This document shows, piece by piece, positions 1 to 12,798 of a stretch of 64,000 bases of DNA (positions are counted from its first letter, which is position 1; each line of letters begins with the position of its first letter). The DNA is from Phallusia mammillata (taxonomy: Eukaryota; Chordata; Ascidiacea; Phlebobranchia; Ascidiidae), in contig QLIY01000719.1 in assembly GCA_003260075.1 (NCBI GenBank), positions 20,527 to 84,526 on the forward strand, written 5' to 3'. The notes below the pieces were generated by a model. It searched no databases. It was not told the DNA's origin and saw nothing but the letters and a program-made list of their open reading frames with translations. Position numbers and translations under genes: made by a program.

Positions 1-115
1 ACATATACAGGAACTAGTATATTGGTAAAAAAGTTGTGTAGCCCTAGGTACCGCAATGATGTGCATCTATTCTGTTTTTGCCAAAGTACCTTTACAATTT
101 ATACACAAACCCTAC

Positions 116-3100
116 CTTGTGTTTCTCCTTGTGGGTCTTTGTAGAACCATTTAGTAGCGAGGTCTGTTGCATTCACATTAGCTATAGCTTGGTTCACTAA
201 AGCTTCAGATGTTAATGCAGCTGGTTTGCTTGCAGAAGCTGTGGTCGGCCAGTCACTCTTCTCAGATTCTTCCGATAGTGAATCCACCAACTTTAAAGCA
301 GCCTGAAAAAACACACCATAAACTTTAAAGTCTGTTAAGACAGATACAGCCTGGTGCTGGTCTATGAGGCAAATGGCACAGGCTATACTCAAACAATGGA
401 ATATGTAGTCTGGATATAGGCTATATTCAGCTATAGAATTCATGCATCGATCATTTGATATTTTGTTCCCAAAATGATTTCTGTGATCATTTTTAACTTA
501 TGTATGATGACATTCAAGTAAAAAGTGTTTTAGTGGCCACTTTTGTGCAATCTATTTGAAAGGCACCGGATATAATAAATGCAATACATGGCCAGTAATA
601 ATGCTAAGTATGAAGTTTTATGCTCTGAAAAAATGCCCCCCCCCCCCGCTACTAAATGGTTCTACAAAGACCCACAAGGAGAAACACAAGGTAGAGTTTG
701 TGTATAAAATGTGAAGGTACCTTGGCAAAAACAGAATAGATGCACATCATTGCGGTACCTAGGGCTACACAACTTTTTTACCAATATACTAGTTCCTGTA
801 TATGTTTCAATGATCTAGTGAAGCTACCCTGCTAACAAAGTCTAATTGAAAGACCAAAGCATCCCGAATTCCCTCTGCACATAAACACATAAATCTTGTT
901 TTTTTGCCTTATGTTTGCTAACATGTGCTCTTGGTTATTTTTATTTATTTAGGGTGTTATTTATATGCTCATAGTGGTCCTTCAGTGACTTAAAGGTCTT
1001 CCAATTGAATAGCATGGATATATTTTGTATTGGTAAAGAGAACAATCTAACATCTTGTTTAAGTATAGATATTGTTCAAGCAGTAAAATTTATTCTGTAC
1101 GCTTGAGTCGAATAATAATCTTTTCTTTGCTCGGTCAAATTGTTAAGTTGAACATGTTTGATATTTAAAGGGAGGAACACAGATTCTCTTTTTTAGTGAC
1201 TTTGATCCTTTTTTGTGTTCCTATCAACACATGCTCTTTTTTCCAATGTAAAAATTAACCAACTGTTTGGGTTGGATTACATGAAATTAGGCTAGAAACA
1301 ATGTGAAATATTTTTTTTTCAAGATAACAAAACTTTTGAAAGTGGATAACTTAGTTTATCCCCCCCCCCCTTTTTTGTTATCCTATCAACACATGCTCTT
1401 TTTTCCAATGTAAAAAATAACCAACTGTTTGGGTTGGATTACATGGAATTAGGCTAGAAACAATGTGAAATATATATATTTTTTTCAAGATAACAAAACT
1501 TTTGAAAGTGGATAACTTAGTTTAACCCCCCCCCCGATTCAGATACTACAAACACAGTAGGTGGCAAACAGACTAACAGCTTTCACACAGTAATATAGAC
1601 AAAGCTGCCAACTTTGTTTACCTGTTCGAGATGATGCATATTATCCACTTCTTCTTGTTCAGATGTTTTCACTTCTAACAACAAGAAAATAAGGATGACA
1701 TACCAATGTTTGATGAAAGAGGAAACAAAAGTTTGCCGAGGCAAGAGTATTAACTAGAGCCCCCCCCCCACTTATGTATGATGACATTCAAGTAAAAAGT
1801 GTTTTAGTGGCCACTTTAGTGCATTACACACCTCTCAATACATAAAACCTACTACAAAAATCTATTTGAATTGCAGCAAATATAATAAATGCAGTACATG
1901 GCCTGTACTAATGCTAAGTATGAAGTTTTATGCTCGGAAAAAATGGAATATTAAAAGTAAGGGGTATTGAAGACCTATGTATAGTTGATACTTGCGATAT
2001 GTTTTACATGATCAAACTTGTTAATTTGCCAGAGAAATTATTGCAGCTCTTTGTGTTTACTTCCCAAAATTAAAAAGGAAGTTCAAATTTGCATTTAACA
2101 AACTGATTCAGATACTACAAACACAGTAGGTGGCAAACAGACTAACAGCTTTTACACAGTAATGTAGACAAAGCAGCCAACTTCGTTTACCTGTTCGAGA
2201 TGATGCATATTATCCACTTCTTCTTGTTCCGATGTTTTCACTTCTAACAACAAGAAAAAATAAGGATAACATACCAATATTTAATGAAAAAGGAAACAAA
2301 AGTTTGCCGAAGCAAAAGTATTAAATAGAGTTTGTCATTTTTCTCACTCTGACGCATTACAGTCGAAAAGCTTATACAAAGAGGTGAAACAATGTATAGA
2401 TCAATGCCAAACCAAATCGGTTCGAAGCCACAATCGGGCATAAACCACAGGAAAAGTGGTCCACAACAGCCAAGCAACTGCTTAGGAACAGAAGTGGTGT
2501 CGGCTCAGTGTCACTATAGCATGTGTTGGCTCGATGCCTTTACAATTCTAGCGTGTTTTTTGCATTTTTCACAGCTAAAACACTCAGTTTAATTGGCCTA
2601 TAATTTGAATTTTTGGCTCCCAAACACACTTTTACATCAAACAAAGAGTACATTTCAATGTCTTACACAAAATATTGTGTTGAAGGTGCTTTCAGTGATG
2701 TTTAGGAATATAAATGGTAATTTTTGATTTAGGGGTGCATGTTACCGATGACACAAAACAGGTAAAGTGTGTTGTATTAATTGGAAACAGAAATTTAAAA
2801 AAGCTTGTCAAAGCAAACAAACCTGCTTTAATGGCTGGAACAGGTTTAGGAGCTGATGTGGTTGTTGTATCAACATTTCCCAGCAATTTTTCGATGTTAT
2901 TTTGTGCTGCATCCTCTGATTTAGGCAGAGCATTCCAGGCAGGTTTCTCTACTGTTTTAGCAGCAGTTTCAACAGGTGGTTCAGAAGTTTTTGATTTTTC
3001 TACTTTAGGTGGTGACTCTTTAGGTGGCGTTTCTTTTTCTTTCTCTTCCAACAGACTCTGCTCTGGTTCCTTATTTCCATCATTGACCGTATTTTCATCT

Positions 3101-6100
3101 GCAAAACAATTGTCAACGTAAAACTAAACATCGTAAAATAATTTTAAAAAATTCTTATTTTGGAAAAGCATCAAACAATATTCTAACAAGCCCAAAATCT
3201 GCCAAAACCCACAAAAGAAAATTGTTTAAAAGAGCAAAAATACAGCTAATAATATATATATTGCTGTGTTATATGTGTAAAATGCAGCATCTAAGTCAAC
3301 ATGTGAAAAAAAAAGATTAAAAAAAAAGATTTTACGTTTAGAGCTTTGTTTTAATAAAGAAAAACTACAGCAACCGGTATATTGTCCAGTTATATATGTA
3401 AAAAATTAAACAGCATCTAGAAAACATGTGAAAAAAAACAGCAACTATTATATTGTCCAGTTATACATGGATAATTTCACAACTTGCCTTGTTTTTCATC
3501 ATCTTCTTTCTCACTCGCACTGAGTTTGTCACGTTCTTCAATCTTGCGCAAACCTGGACGACCAATTGTAGCTTTTCGTGGTCCTGAAGCTTTTCCATTC
3601 TCCCTGCCATCCGTGCTAGTCTTTGAATTCTGAAAAATGTAAGTGCAAACTCAAAAATCATATATCAGTGTTTTGTATTAGCCACTTTTGTTGTTAGTTT
3701 TATCATTTGGTTAAATGGATTCCCCTCAAGAAGTTCTTATACTATACCAACTGAAATATACTGATCGTTGCGCCACAAGTTTTAATGTCAGGAAAAAGTA
3801 AAAAAAGGAGTACAGTGTTTTTCATTTACCGTTTTGCAGTTTAACATCACCACAACTACATGACTAGATTCTCTTAAGAGGCCCTACACCAGTGGGTTTT
3901 TTTTAAAAACCTACCAATTTTATCCTTGAGGTCATGGCACCAGAAAGGTTTGGAACCGCTGCCCAATACTATACCAACCAAAATCAGCTGAGGTCAGAAC
4001 GATAGAGAAGGTCATGCCAAGAAATAGTAATGATGTAAAGTACAGTGGTTTTCATTTAACACTTTGCAGTTTAAAAACACCCCAATGAATTTAAATTCAG
4101 AATGTGCCTTGCTACATACCAGTTTTCATGTCATAAAGTCCATTTAATAGCAAATATTCTTTATATAAACGAGTAGTGCTCTTTCAGCAGTTTTGTTACA
4201 AATAATCGACGTTTCAACGTCCCATACAAGATGCTTTCATCAGGAAAATGGCATATCTTGAAACTAAAATTTCTCACAAAGTTGCAACCAACCACACACA
4301 AAAAACAGCGATAACAAGATTGTGCGGTTGCAAACTCACACCAACATAGTCATAAAACAAGCTCAGTGGTGTAACAGCGGCCGATAATTTAACGGCATTA
4401 GAACATCTGTTTTAACGTTCATTGTGTTGGCGTGTGAATAGATGTTTCAAGACCCTATGTTAGGGGTGCCCAACCTGTCGATCACGATGGACTGGTCGAT
4501 CTCGGACTGGTCGATCTCGGACTGATCTCAAGTCGATCGCGAGGGTTGCAGAAAATTATTTAAAATAGTTGCTTTGTAACACGTTGCTGTACATAGATGA
4601 CTTTATTGTGTGAATTAATCATAACGACATGTTAATAAGTTCATAAGTAGGCGCTTTCTTACGTTACAAAAGTAATAGTTGCAGTAGTAATTGATACTTT
4701 GTTCTGGTACTTGTCTTTGCTAATTTGTATTGGAATGGTAGATCTCGAGAGTTGGACCACCCCAAAAGTCGATCTTGAGTCAAAAAAGGTTGGGCACCGC
4801 TGCCCTATATGATTAACTTAGGAACACTAGACATAGTAGGATTATCGCAAACATTTGCTCACAGTTTGAAATGCTCCACTTGCATCGAATACACCAACCT
4901 CGCCTTCTTCTCCATCTTCTGCCCATTCAGGCATCAAACCCGAATCACCCTGCTTTAAAAAGTAAACAGTCAAATCTAACTGTTTGTTTATCACGGAAAA
5001 TACTAAGACGGGGTAGTGTTAATTTTAAAACTGTTTAAATCAGGAACACCACATAAAGATTTGTTGATAAGTTTAATGGAGAAAATGATGACATGAGCAT
5101 TTGCAGCAATGTTTAAAAATAAAGCATGTTATTTTTTACGTGTATTTGGGCCATTTTTCTCCATTAAAATTATGTTTAAATCATTTTTTTGGCTACGGTT
5201 CTGCGCAGACTCATATGAGTTTTAAAACTTGTGCTACCCCCCCCCCAAAAATAAAGCATGTTATTTTTTACGTGTATTTGGGCCATTTTTCTCCTTTAAA
5301 ATTATGTTTAAATCGTTTTTTTGGCTACGGTTCTGCACAGACTCATATGAGTTTTAAAACTTGTGCTATATATAAGATTCATTTTATGTCATTGTTTAAG
5401 CAGGAAGGATTTATCTGTAATGTTTTTGAGGTTGATGCTTCCACCAGTGGAGTGCAGTAAACAATTTCTGCCCCCAAGGCAATTTTGCTAACAGTACATG
5501 TTTTCTGTCTGTTTACACTTGGTTACAAAAATAGATTTTGTAGGGATTCTGTAACATTTGTACCAAATCACATCAAATGCTCTGTCAGGTTTAATAAGGG
5601 TAAAGTCCTTATGTATTTATCTAATAACTTTCACTTTGGATACAATTGTCTATGTTCCAGTATAAAAGTTTGATTTACATGTTGCAATTTATCATTATAG
5701 TTCTCCCTCCTATTTTTGAAACAACACTAATGTTTATGGGAAGAGATTATACTTTCCACAAAAAAGTCAATCAACAGCTCTTTAGAAAGGAAGTCCTTTG
5801 GGCTTTCAATTTATACAGCTTAGCATTTATTCAAAACAGTATCAGATAATATAGCAAAACGTACATAATTTGGCAAACATGTTTAGTAAAAGTATAAAGT
5901 TTTCAATCAGGCCAATGAAACTTTTACATGGTGCAGCTGAATGTTTTAGGTAGTGCAAGTAGCTTAAAACTTGAATACATAGGTAAGTTCTACTGGTGGT
6001 TTGACGAGGCAGTGGCTATAAAGATTAAAATTTACTTACATCGTATTTGCTGCCACCTAGTGATCGCGTCCGGTTCATGACTCTCCGCTCCCTCGGGTGG

Positions 6101-9100
6101 TAAGAGCTGTCGTTCGACCAATCTCGCCCTGTATCTCTCCAGTTACTGTTCGAACGACCTAAACATTATGCAAGTAAACAATATTATATCATACCAAAAC
6201 TACTTAAAGTTGAAAATGAAAAAAGTGATTTTGTGTGCATATATCAACCAGCTAACTACCTACAACTTAGACCAGGGGTGGGCTACCTTTGTTGATGTGG
6301 GGCCAAATACAATAGCCAAAATTAGATTGTGGCCGCACCCGTGTGTAACACAAGGTGATGTTACTTTATTGCTTACCAAATATGCTTAATTCCAAGTAAA
6401 AATGCATTTGATTCTAGCCACATATTGCCATGGTCGCAGAAAAATAACATCGGGTGCATTAATCTGCTCAAAAATACGTAATAGTTGACCTCGTTTGCCA
6501 GTACATTTGAAATCCAAGCATCTATGTGGGCCGTACAACCTTTAACCAAGGGCCGCATTTGGCCCGCTGGCCGCAGGTTGCGCACCCGAACAGTTATGAT
6601 CGCAGCATTGCTTTTGTTTTAAACAGGGAGTCATACCGCTTGGTATTTTCAGGTTCAGCTTCACTTAAAACTGTTTTTAAGGGTCCATGTTCGGTTCAGG
6701 TTTAAAAAAAATGAAAACTGTTGGGTTCGGATTTTTTGGAAAATGTGTTTTTTGATTTAGATTTAATGAATTAAATCGCTCAAACTCATTTATAATTGGG
6801 TTCAGTTCAGGTTCAACTTCCTGGTTTTAAACACAACAGTAAATACTAACCTCTCCAGTCTCGTCTCGAAGGAGCAGGTGGCCTCCAATCCGATGCTGGT
6901 TCCGATGTTTCAGCATCCGCTCCATCTCCACTTCCACGAATGATATCGCTCCTCCAGTCATCACTAACATCTGAGCGACGAAGAGGCTTTCGATGGATCG
7001 GCCCATCTTCAGATGAACCTCTTCCTAAACATTTTATAACAGGGCATTAAAATCTGACTACTAAGCATACTCAAGAATGCATGAGTTTGAATTTGTATGT
7101 GTTCCAATGAAGTGTATATATTTAAAATTTTGGATGTCTTTAAAAGAACCAAATTTTGCCTTCTTCAATGTTTGTCCCAAGTTCCTTGTATCTGACTATT
7201 TTAAAGTTTAATAATAAAGACACAGAACACAGAACAACATAAGACCTACAGTTGACCCCAAATTTATTGTGTCACAGACCCAGCAAAATGATGTTCTTGA
7301 GAACTCCAAAGATTTTACACAGTGCAAGTATTATAAATGCCTTGTGTTTGATGTGTCAACAAACAAAACATTTACACCATGTGGCATAAATAATTTATAT
7401 ATACCTATCAAGCTTTTATGCAATCTTTACAAACGCTTTTCGGACATTTTCTGAACACTTTTTTCTTAAACTCTTAGCTAAGTGGTCAGCCCAGAACTCT
7501 GGAATGGGTGAATCCAAAAAAAAAGTTATAAAATACCTTACAATACTTTACATTGCACCAACAAACAAAGCATGAAACTCTCAGATTATGTGCTTTAGTC
7601 AGTACAGCCGTTTAAAAAAATCATTTGGGGGCCTGTGAGTGAATCGCTAGGCCATTCGGGGTCAAACTTCAGGAGGATCACAGTTGGATCAATAGCTAAC
7701 ATCTGTGTAAATTTAAATAAATTTAAAGCACTCTTTCTTGACTAAACGAACATTACAAACCAGCAATGGACAGAACCGAATAGTTCAAAACCTTACCATT
7801 TCTCCCGAACCCTCTTTCCTCCCAGCTTTCTCTTCTATTAAACTCTCTTCCTCTTTGAGAGTATGGAGGCCCGGCACCTTCCTCATTCTGACTGATGCTC
7901 CGAGAGAATCCTTCGCCCCGACCCCGGCCTCTGCCACGAGGTGGGGCTGACCGCCCTCGAGTTGAAAGCGCCCCTCTGGGTCTGAAGTGAGTCTCACTGT
8001 TCACCCCACCAGAAAATGCTCTCTGCAAAATATTTGTTTTCTAGTTTATGACTCAACTGTTTTGGCCTCTTAAATCATACATCAGAACAAAAAAATGAAC
8101 GTTTAGACCAGGGGTGTGCAACAGACGGCCCGCAGGCCACAATCTGGCCCGCCAAGCTATTTAGTGTGGGCGGCCCTCAACAACACACTGATTCAGAGAA
8201 AAAATGCAAATCTTCAGGGAAATCAGCAAAATTTTCCAATAGTTTTTGGTAAATCTCCTAAGTTGCTTTGTATAATGTATGTATAATTTAAAATTGTAAA
8301 CTTTTCAGTTTAATGCAGGTATTAAATTACAACATATCTTACTTGTCTTGACCATCTAACAGTTTCAGAACATAATGACTATCTAGAAAACATACCTGAT
8401 CATCTTCTGTTAAAGGAATCAGTGCAAGTGGCTGTAAGGTGTCTTCACTTATAAGATGAGGAGCCTGTAGCAAATCAGATGGAACTTCCGAATTTGCTAC
8501 AAAGAGTGCCAACATCTCCTCCCGTCCATAGCTGAAATGTCATGAAACAATCAGAGGATGTGGTCAAATCTATATGTTCTCATCTTTGTGGTTTGCCACT
8601 CAATAGTTCTCATGTTTCAAAGACCTTTACTGCTGCTATAATGCATAGTCATAACCTTTTTTTCAGATAATATATGTACAGTTTATAAACCTGTTTATAA
8701 CATTACAAAGATAAGTTAAAGGCCTTGTACACTATATACTGTATGTATCTTAATTTTTCTTTTAAATGCACTGGGGTTTAGACAGTCAGATCATTTCAGG
8801 AAAAGTTACTTTGCTCAGGTAATCGAACCCAATTATACATATATATATTGTTTACAATTCAACTGCAAATATATGCAGGAAATGCCTATTATCACCAATA
8901 CGTTCTAATTGCAGAAAACACTAAGATTTTTTGAGAACATTTTTAAAACAACATCATCTATTATCTGGAAAAAAGATTACCACTTGGCACATTTTGTAAC
9001 AGGTACATCAATTTTTCAATAACTGCCCAGTAACAGGGGTAAACATTTTTACATTTTTAAATTTTTAAGTCAGCGTTTCCCAAATTGCGATTGCACACCC

Positions 9101-9904
9101 AAAAATGTCAAAGGATGCAAAAATTTTATACTTATTTTTTTTTTGTTAGTTTCACAACTTGGCCTAAAACTCTTGGGAAAATATTGGGGAAAAAACACTA
9201 CTCTAACTGGACCTCACATGCTTTATTAAATAAATGTAAGCCATGCATGCATTCCTACCGAAATTCAGCTAATTTGAACTTGGCAGTGGTTGGCACAGCT
9301 GGCGATGGTGGAGGGCTTGTAACAGATGATGTTCCCGTTGATAATGCTCGAAGCCTAAAATACACAACACAATACCACGGTTAAAAACATCGTAAAGAGA
9401 AATAAAATCTGATCTTAACACACACTGTTTATAGCAGATTTTAACAGATAAGCAAATAGAAATCATTGCAAAAATGAATTTTAACTTTCTGTACCCAAGT
9501 GACTGGGAATATGTTTGTTTTAACTCATCATAAGACATGGATTTGAACAAACCAAAATTTACCAAACTGTGCTTATGTATAAGTTTTTGCTGCATCTATA
9601 TACTAAAGCTATTGAAAAAGTGTATGCTACGTTTTGAGAACCAGTTTGGAAATACGACTTATAACCACTTGAAACTATTCATATGTTATATGTGTACTTC
9701 GGAACACTATCTGTTCATAAGTCTAATGAGGAATATAACTGCCCCAATAAATATTTAAAAAGTGACATTCTTATTGTTGAAACATACGGGCAAATGATCA
9801 TGCCATTATTAGTGATTCATTTTTACGTTGTCGTTATAATAACACTTTAGCATAAATCAACCCTACCATTCTGGGCCGAAGTTAAGAGTTTCAGTGGACG
9901 ACAT
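116..9904 (-). CDS. GIGYF: GIGYF1/2 (GRB10-interacting GYF protein), N-terminal half, partial
   Basis: GIGYF proteins are cytoplasmic adaptors that bind 4EHP and, through a GYF domain, proline-rich partners, repressing translation and promoting mRNA decay (known for the family). Exons read on the minus strand: 9904-9867, 9354-9259, 8531-8396, 8022-7797, 7024-6851, 6158-6040, 4949(or 4952)-4863, 3629-3488, 3098-2823, 1674-1622 (or its duplicate 2243-2191) and 302-116. All junction phases agree, giving about 512 codons. The start reads MSSTETLNFGPEWLRALS, the family N-terminus. It is followed by a YGREEMLAL block, an RGRGRGRGEGF arginine-glycine stretch, an MPEWAEDGEEGE...FDASGAF block, and the GYF opening WFYKDPQGETQ in the last exon. 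The rest of the GYF domain and the C-terminus lie left of the window. The intron after 3488 starts with GC. The exon at 4952/4949 has a tandem AAGCAG acceptor, so one Gln may be optional. The left 2.3 kb is scrambled by duplicated contig ends. Identity is firm; GIGYF1 versus GIGYF2 is not resolved. Confidence 0.93.
648..805 (+). repeat. Inverted copy of window positions 1-158, including part of the GYF exon
   Basis: The segment is the reverse complement of the first 158 bases with a few small differences. It carries the GYF-exon end (ATKWFYKDPQGETQ) and its donor on the plus strand. It starts directly after a 12-C run at 636-647. A real inversion inside this gene would be odd; a mis-oriented allelic contig end is more likely. 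Confidence 0.85.
1200..1535 (+). repeat. Direct duplication around poly-C runs 1360-1370 and 1526-1535
   Basis: About 1200-1359 and 1371-1525 are near-identical (CCTATCAACACATGCTCTTT ... GATAACTTAGTTTA). They differ by a few substitutions and an inserted TATA tract. An 11-C run separates them and a 10-C run follows the second copy. The segment lies in a GIGYF intron. Confidence 0.85.
1536..2320 (+). repeat. Direct duplication of a GIGYF exon-containing block
   Basis: About 1536-1755 matches about 2104-2320, both starting GATTCAGATACTACAAACAC and both containing the 53-bp exon. The first copy is bounded by C runs at 1526-1535 and 1760-1769. The few mismatches are of allelic type. Confidence 0.85.
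2191..2243 (-). pseudogene. Second copy of a 53-bp GIGYF exon (allelic duplicate)
   Basis: This 53-bp exon with flanking splice sites is nearly identical to 1622-1674. One visible difference, TCG versus TCT for the same serine, is synonymous. Both copies lie in larger matching blocks (about 1536-1755 and 2104-2320). I read them as two alleles of one exon placed in tandem by the assembly. Only one should be used in the gene model. Confidence 0.75.
3890..3961. mobile_element. Small hAT-type MITE remnant
   Basis: A 72-bp element starts CAGTGGGTTTT and ends GGTTTGGAACCGCTG. It is flanked by imperfect 8-bp repeats, CCCTACAC (3882-3889) and CCCAATAC (3962-3969). It lies in the GIGYF intron between the exons at 3629 and 4863. 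No coding capacity. Confidence 0.55.
4461..4802. mobile_element. hAT-type MITE with GTGCCCAACCT termini
   Basis: The ends are TAGGGGTGCCCAACCT and its near inverse AGGTTGGGCACCGCTG. The 8-bp target duplication is CCCTATGT (4453-4460) and CCCTATAT (4803-4810). GGTCGATC-type motifs repeat just inside the ends. It is non-autonomous and lies in a GIGYF intron. Confidence 0.8.
5113..5368 (+). repeat. Direct duplication around a 10-C run (5237-5246)
   Basis: About 5113-5236 and 5247-5368 are near-identical, starting AAAATAAAGCATGTTATTTT and ending TTTTAAAACTTGTGCTA. They differ by about three substitutions. The duplicated open frames across them are a by-product, not a gene. The unit resembles the fold-back family seen at 48283-48403. 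Confidence 0.85.
6273..6587. mobile_element. hAT-type MITE (CAGGGGTGGGC family)
   Basis: It starts CAGGGGTGGGCTACC and ends GGCCGCAGGTTGCGCACCC, with GGCC-rich subterminal sequence typical of hAT non-autonomous elements. It shares most of its interior with the elements at 31955 and 34219. It lies in the GIGYF intron between the exons at 7024-6851 and 6158-6040. Confidence 0.75.
8109..8180. mobile_element. hAT MITE fragment, one end only
   Basis: CAGGGGTGTGCAACAGACGG followed by GGCCCGCAGGCC matches the terminal part of the family at 6273 and 34219. I see no matching far end, so this is a truncated copy in a GIGYF intron. Confidence 0.5.
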
Positions 9905-12798
9905 TTTCTTTTTCAGTTGTGAGAGACTTTGTGTTGTACAACGCAGGCAAGTAGCAGACAGTGAACGCAGTTTTCAACTTTTTTCAACGCTGGAATAAGA
10001 GATGCTAAAAAAAAGTTAATTTAGACAAAATCATTAAATTATGTACTACTTTGGATATCATGTGTTGCTTTAGTTCACTTTAAATTAAATCTGACGAATT
10101 TAAACAGTCAAAATAATTTTCTAATACAACCAAACAACAGTTTAAAATTTGCCTTGGAGAGCAGTTTTTGTTAGCTCTAGACATGCTGTAAAATAGTGGG
10201 CTATATAACTACAAACAGTTTGTCAACAACATTAAACAGAAAAACCCCCCCCCCTAGCTCTAGACATGCTGTAAAATAGTGGGCTATATAACTACAAACA
10301 GTATGTCAACATTTCGGCAGAAAAACATTAAAGCTGTATTATTTTTTAAATTTTGATTGCCACAAGTAATTCTTTGACATAAAGTTGTTGGTTGTTTTCT
10401 TCTTACTAGTTTGCAAAATATCACCCCCTGTTAAAAAAGTGCTTGTGCTTTACTGTTTTAAAAGACATGAGATAATTGAGAATTAAACTTAGGATTTATT
10501 GTTTCTCTCAAAATAGAAAATAAAAGCTTGTGGCTCGGGTTCCGCTATTTCTCGACTTTTTCGTTTCTAAACGAAGGGACTGTAGGTCCGTGTAATAGAC
10601 ACAGCGCAAGTAAGTATTTTTTTTATACTATTTTTTGGGAAAGGTGAAAGTTTAGCGGCAACACACACTAATAATCACTGTTTCTGGTGCAAAAGAAGAA
10701 AGTAATGTGCCCAGTGCGCTCTAGGGGCGAGTTGAAACGAAAAATACACATAATAAGAGGTGTCGCATTTACTTTTTGTTTATGATACATGGCGTAATTT
10801 CTCACAAGGAAACTTTATTTGTTTCTCGAGAATTTCTGAAGAAGGAACCCTACTTGTGGCACACTAATAGATAGAATAACTTTGATGTTTCTTTGCTAAG
10901 CTGATGAAAGAAATTAAATTGAATTTTTAAAGTGATGATTTAGACTGATTTTGGTAACACATAAATTAAAATAGGGATTTAGCGCTCTCATTTTTTGCCA
11001 CACAACATAAAGTGCAAAATATGAACTTATTGCCAGTAAAATTTGCACTGTTCATTATTGTAGGTTAATACTGATACTGAAATAGGGTAAAAATAGTAAC
11101 AACAATTATATACTAAATTTAAAATAAATTTCTGCATTTCAGGTTTTGAATTCCTTTTTGTTTACAACTTTATCCTAATCATGACCATCACACAACTTAA
11201 TTTAATTGCTCAATGAAGTAATGACTAATAATTTACACAAATAACATTACACTGGACAAAAAACGTCAATGAATATGTAAAAATTTACAAAAAGAACAAA
11301 ATACATTTTTTACATCATTTTCTTACGCAATTTCGAATTTTTGACCATGATTGACTAGCGAGTCGAAATAAACTTTGCTGGATGTGAAAAATGCCTTATA
11401 ATTGGTGCAATTATGCACAATAAAACGAAAAATTAAACAAGAAAGAAGAAACAAAATACTACAACAGTTGTTGAAAATCTTGCAGAAAAAAGTTACTGGA
11501 TGATCGATATGTGTAATTTTTATTTTCAAATTGGGTAGCCTGTAATTTATGCGAAACAGTGCTTGCAATTTAGTGCCTTTTCTGCAAATTAATGCGTAAA
11601 AAGTTTCCCTAGATTAATTATTTAATGTTAATTTAACAAATACAACGTTTTATCAAAAACTATAGTTTTGGTTCAATACAACAAAAAAAGTGTAAGATTT
11701 TTTTTCGTTTTAATATTATCCACCTGTTTCTATAATGACAGCCAAAATGTTTCCCCAAAGTAAGGGTTAAAATTTTCTAAGGTTTTGTTAACATTGACCT
11801 GGAGGTTTTGTCTTTTATCTACGGTTCTATGTTGCATATATTACTTCGCCCCACTTGCTAGTTATTAGAAGAACTGACTTGGTGTCAAACGGTCAACGGA
11901 TTGACAAGCTACATGCCTAAGTAGTCACAAGGTGGCCATGTGAATTTGACATTTGGGTAAATGTTGTTGGGTATTTGCGGTTATTTCACTAGTTGACAGG
12001 AAAGATTTTAAAAGTTTGCGTTGCTTTGTGCCTACGTAACTTTAAGGTCGTTTGTCGTGTAAAAGTTTACATCACCAAATTTAGCATTTTATTTGGGTGA
12101 GTCAATTGCGTAAATAGGCTACAGGAACTGCCTTGAACCAAATAATTACTCAAGATTTCTCAAGCTGCAGTTTGTTCAAACGCTGTCAGTTACTGATTAA
12201 CCAACAAACAGCATTAGTACGACAAATGCATTACGATCGTGAACACAATTTTATTTGCAGTAATTAACTCAGCTGACATTTAGTTGCGGTGTCAAATTTG
12301 GTTCAAGTTTTCAGCGCAAAAAATGGTTTGATATTTCTTGTCCTAAGCAACAATGTTAATGTCCTATCGTTAGTTTATTTGATGACGAAACTAAGGCATA
12401 AAAATGGAAAAATGAATTCGAAAAGCTTAGAGTATGATACACAGGTTTTATAGCTCGTTCACTGCTCGCACCAGCAAACAAGCTATACTGGGCAAAAAAC
12501 AAAGAGGCATGTTAAAACTTGTCTACTGAATAAGCTACTGGACGGCGTATTTTACCTTTGGGCTGCACACAAAGCAGGCGTATAGTTTGGGTGCAATGTT
12601 AGCTTAGTAATCAGGCTGTTTGCAACAAACATCCGAATGCGCGCAAGGGAAAAGAGTTGCGTTCGAGTGCTGAACCATTTAATTGTGTGATCAGTATTGA
12701 GTGCAAACCACCTATAAAGCTGTTGGATTATTTAAGCTGGGATATGAGTATTTTATTTTATAGTGTTCATTTTAGTATCGACGTAGACATTAGTAGCT
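9905..12798. other. Intergenic region between divergent GIGYF and alkaline phosphatase genes
   Basis: No supported gene. It holds a poly-C junction with duplicated flanks (10173-10325). The GIGYF promoter and transcription start should lie near the left end and the phosphatase promoter near the right end, but no core element is convincing. A short stretch ending CGCAAGTAAGT near 10605-10620 could be a noncoding exon with a donor; evidence is weak. Confidence 0.4.
10173..10325 (+). repeat. Direct duplication around a 10-C run (10245-10254)
   Basis: The unit starting TAGCTCTAGACATGCTGTAA occurs at about 10173-10244 and 10255-10325 with a few mismatches. The C run sits exactly at the junction. 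Confidence 0.85.

Larger units (their letters stand above)
497..1945. repeat. Duplicated block: about 497-635 matches about 1770-1940
   Basis: Both copies begin CTTATGTATGATGACATTC and run through a segment ending in TATGCTC(T/G)GAAAAAATG. The second holds about 30 extra bases. The first ends at the poly-C run 636-647 and the second starts just after the run 1760-1769. This is part of the mosaic at the left edge. Confidence 0.8.

Noticed and set aside
2390..2440. GGTTCGAAGCC, a perfect tRNA B-box
   Set aside because: The bases on either side do not form a T-stem and no A-box or acceptor stem fits upstream.
5101..5460. 119-codon frame with an internal repeat
   Set aside because: The repeat is the poly-C junction duplication in an intron of GIGYF; no splice logic supports an exon.
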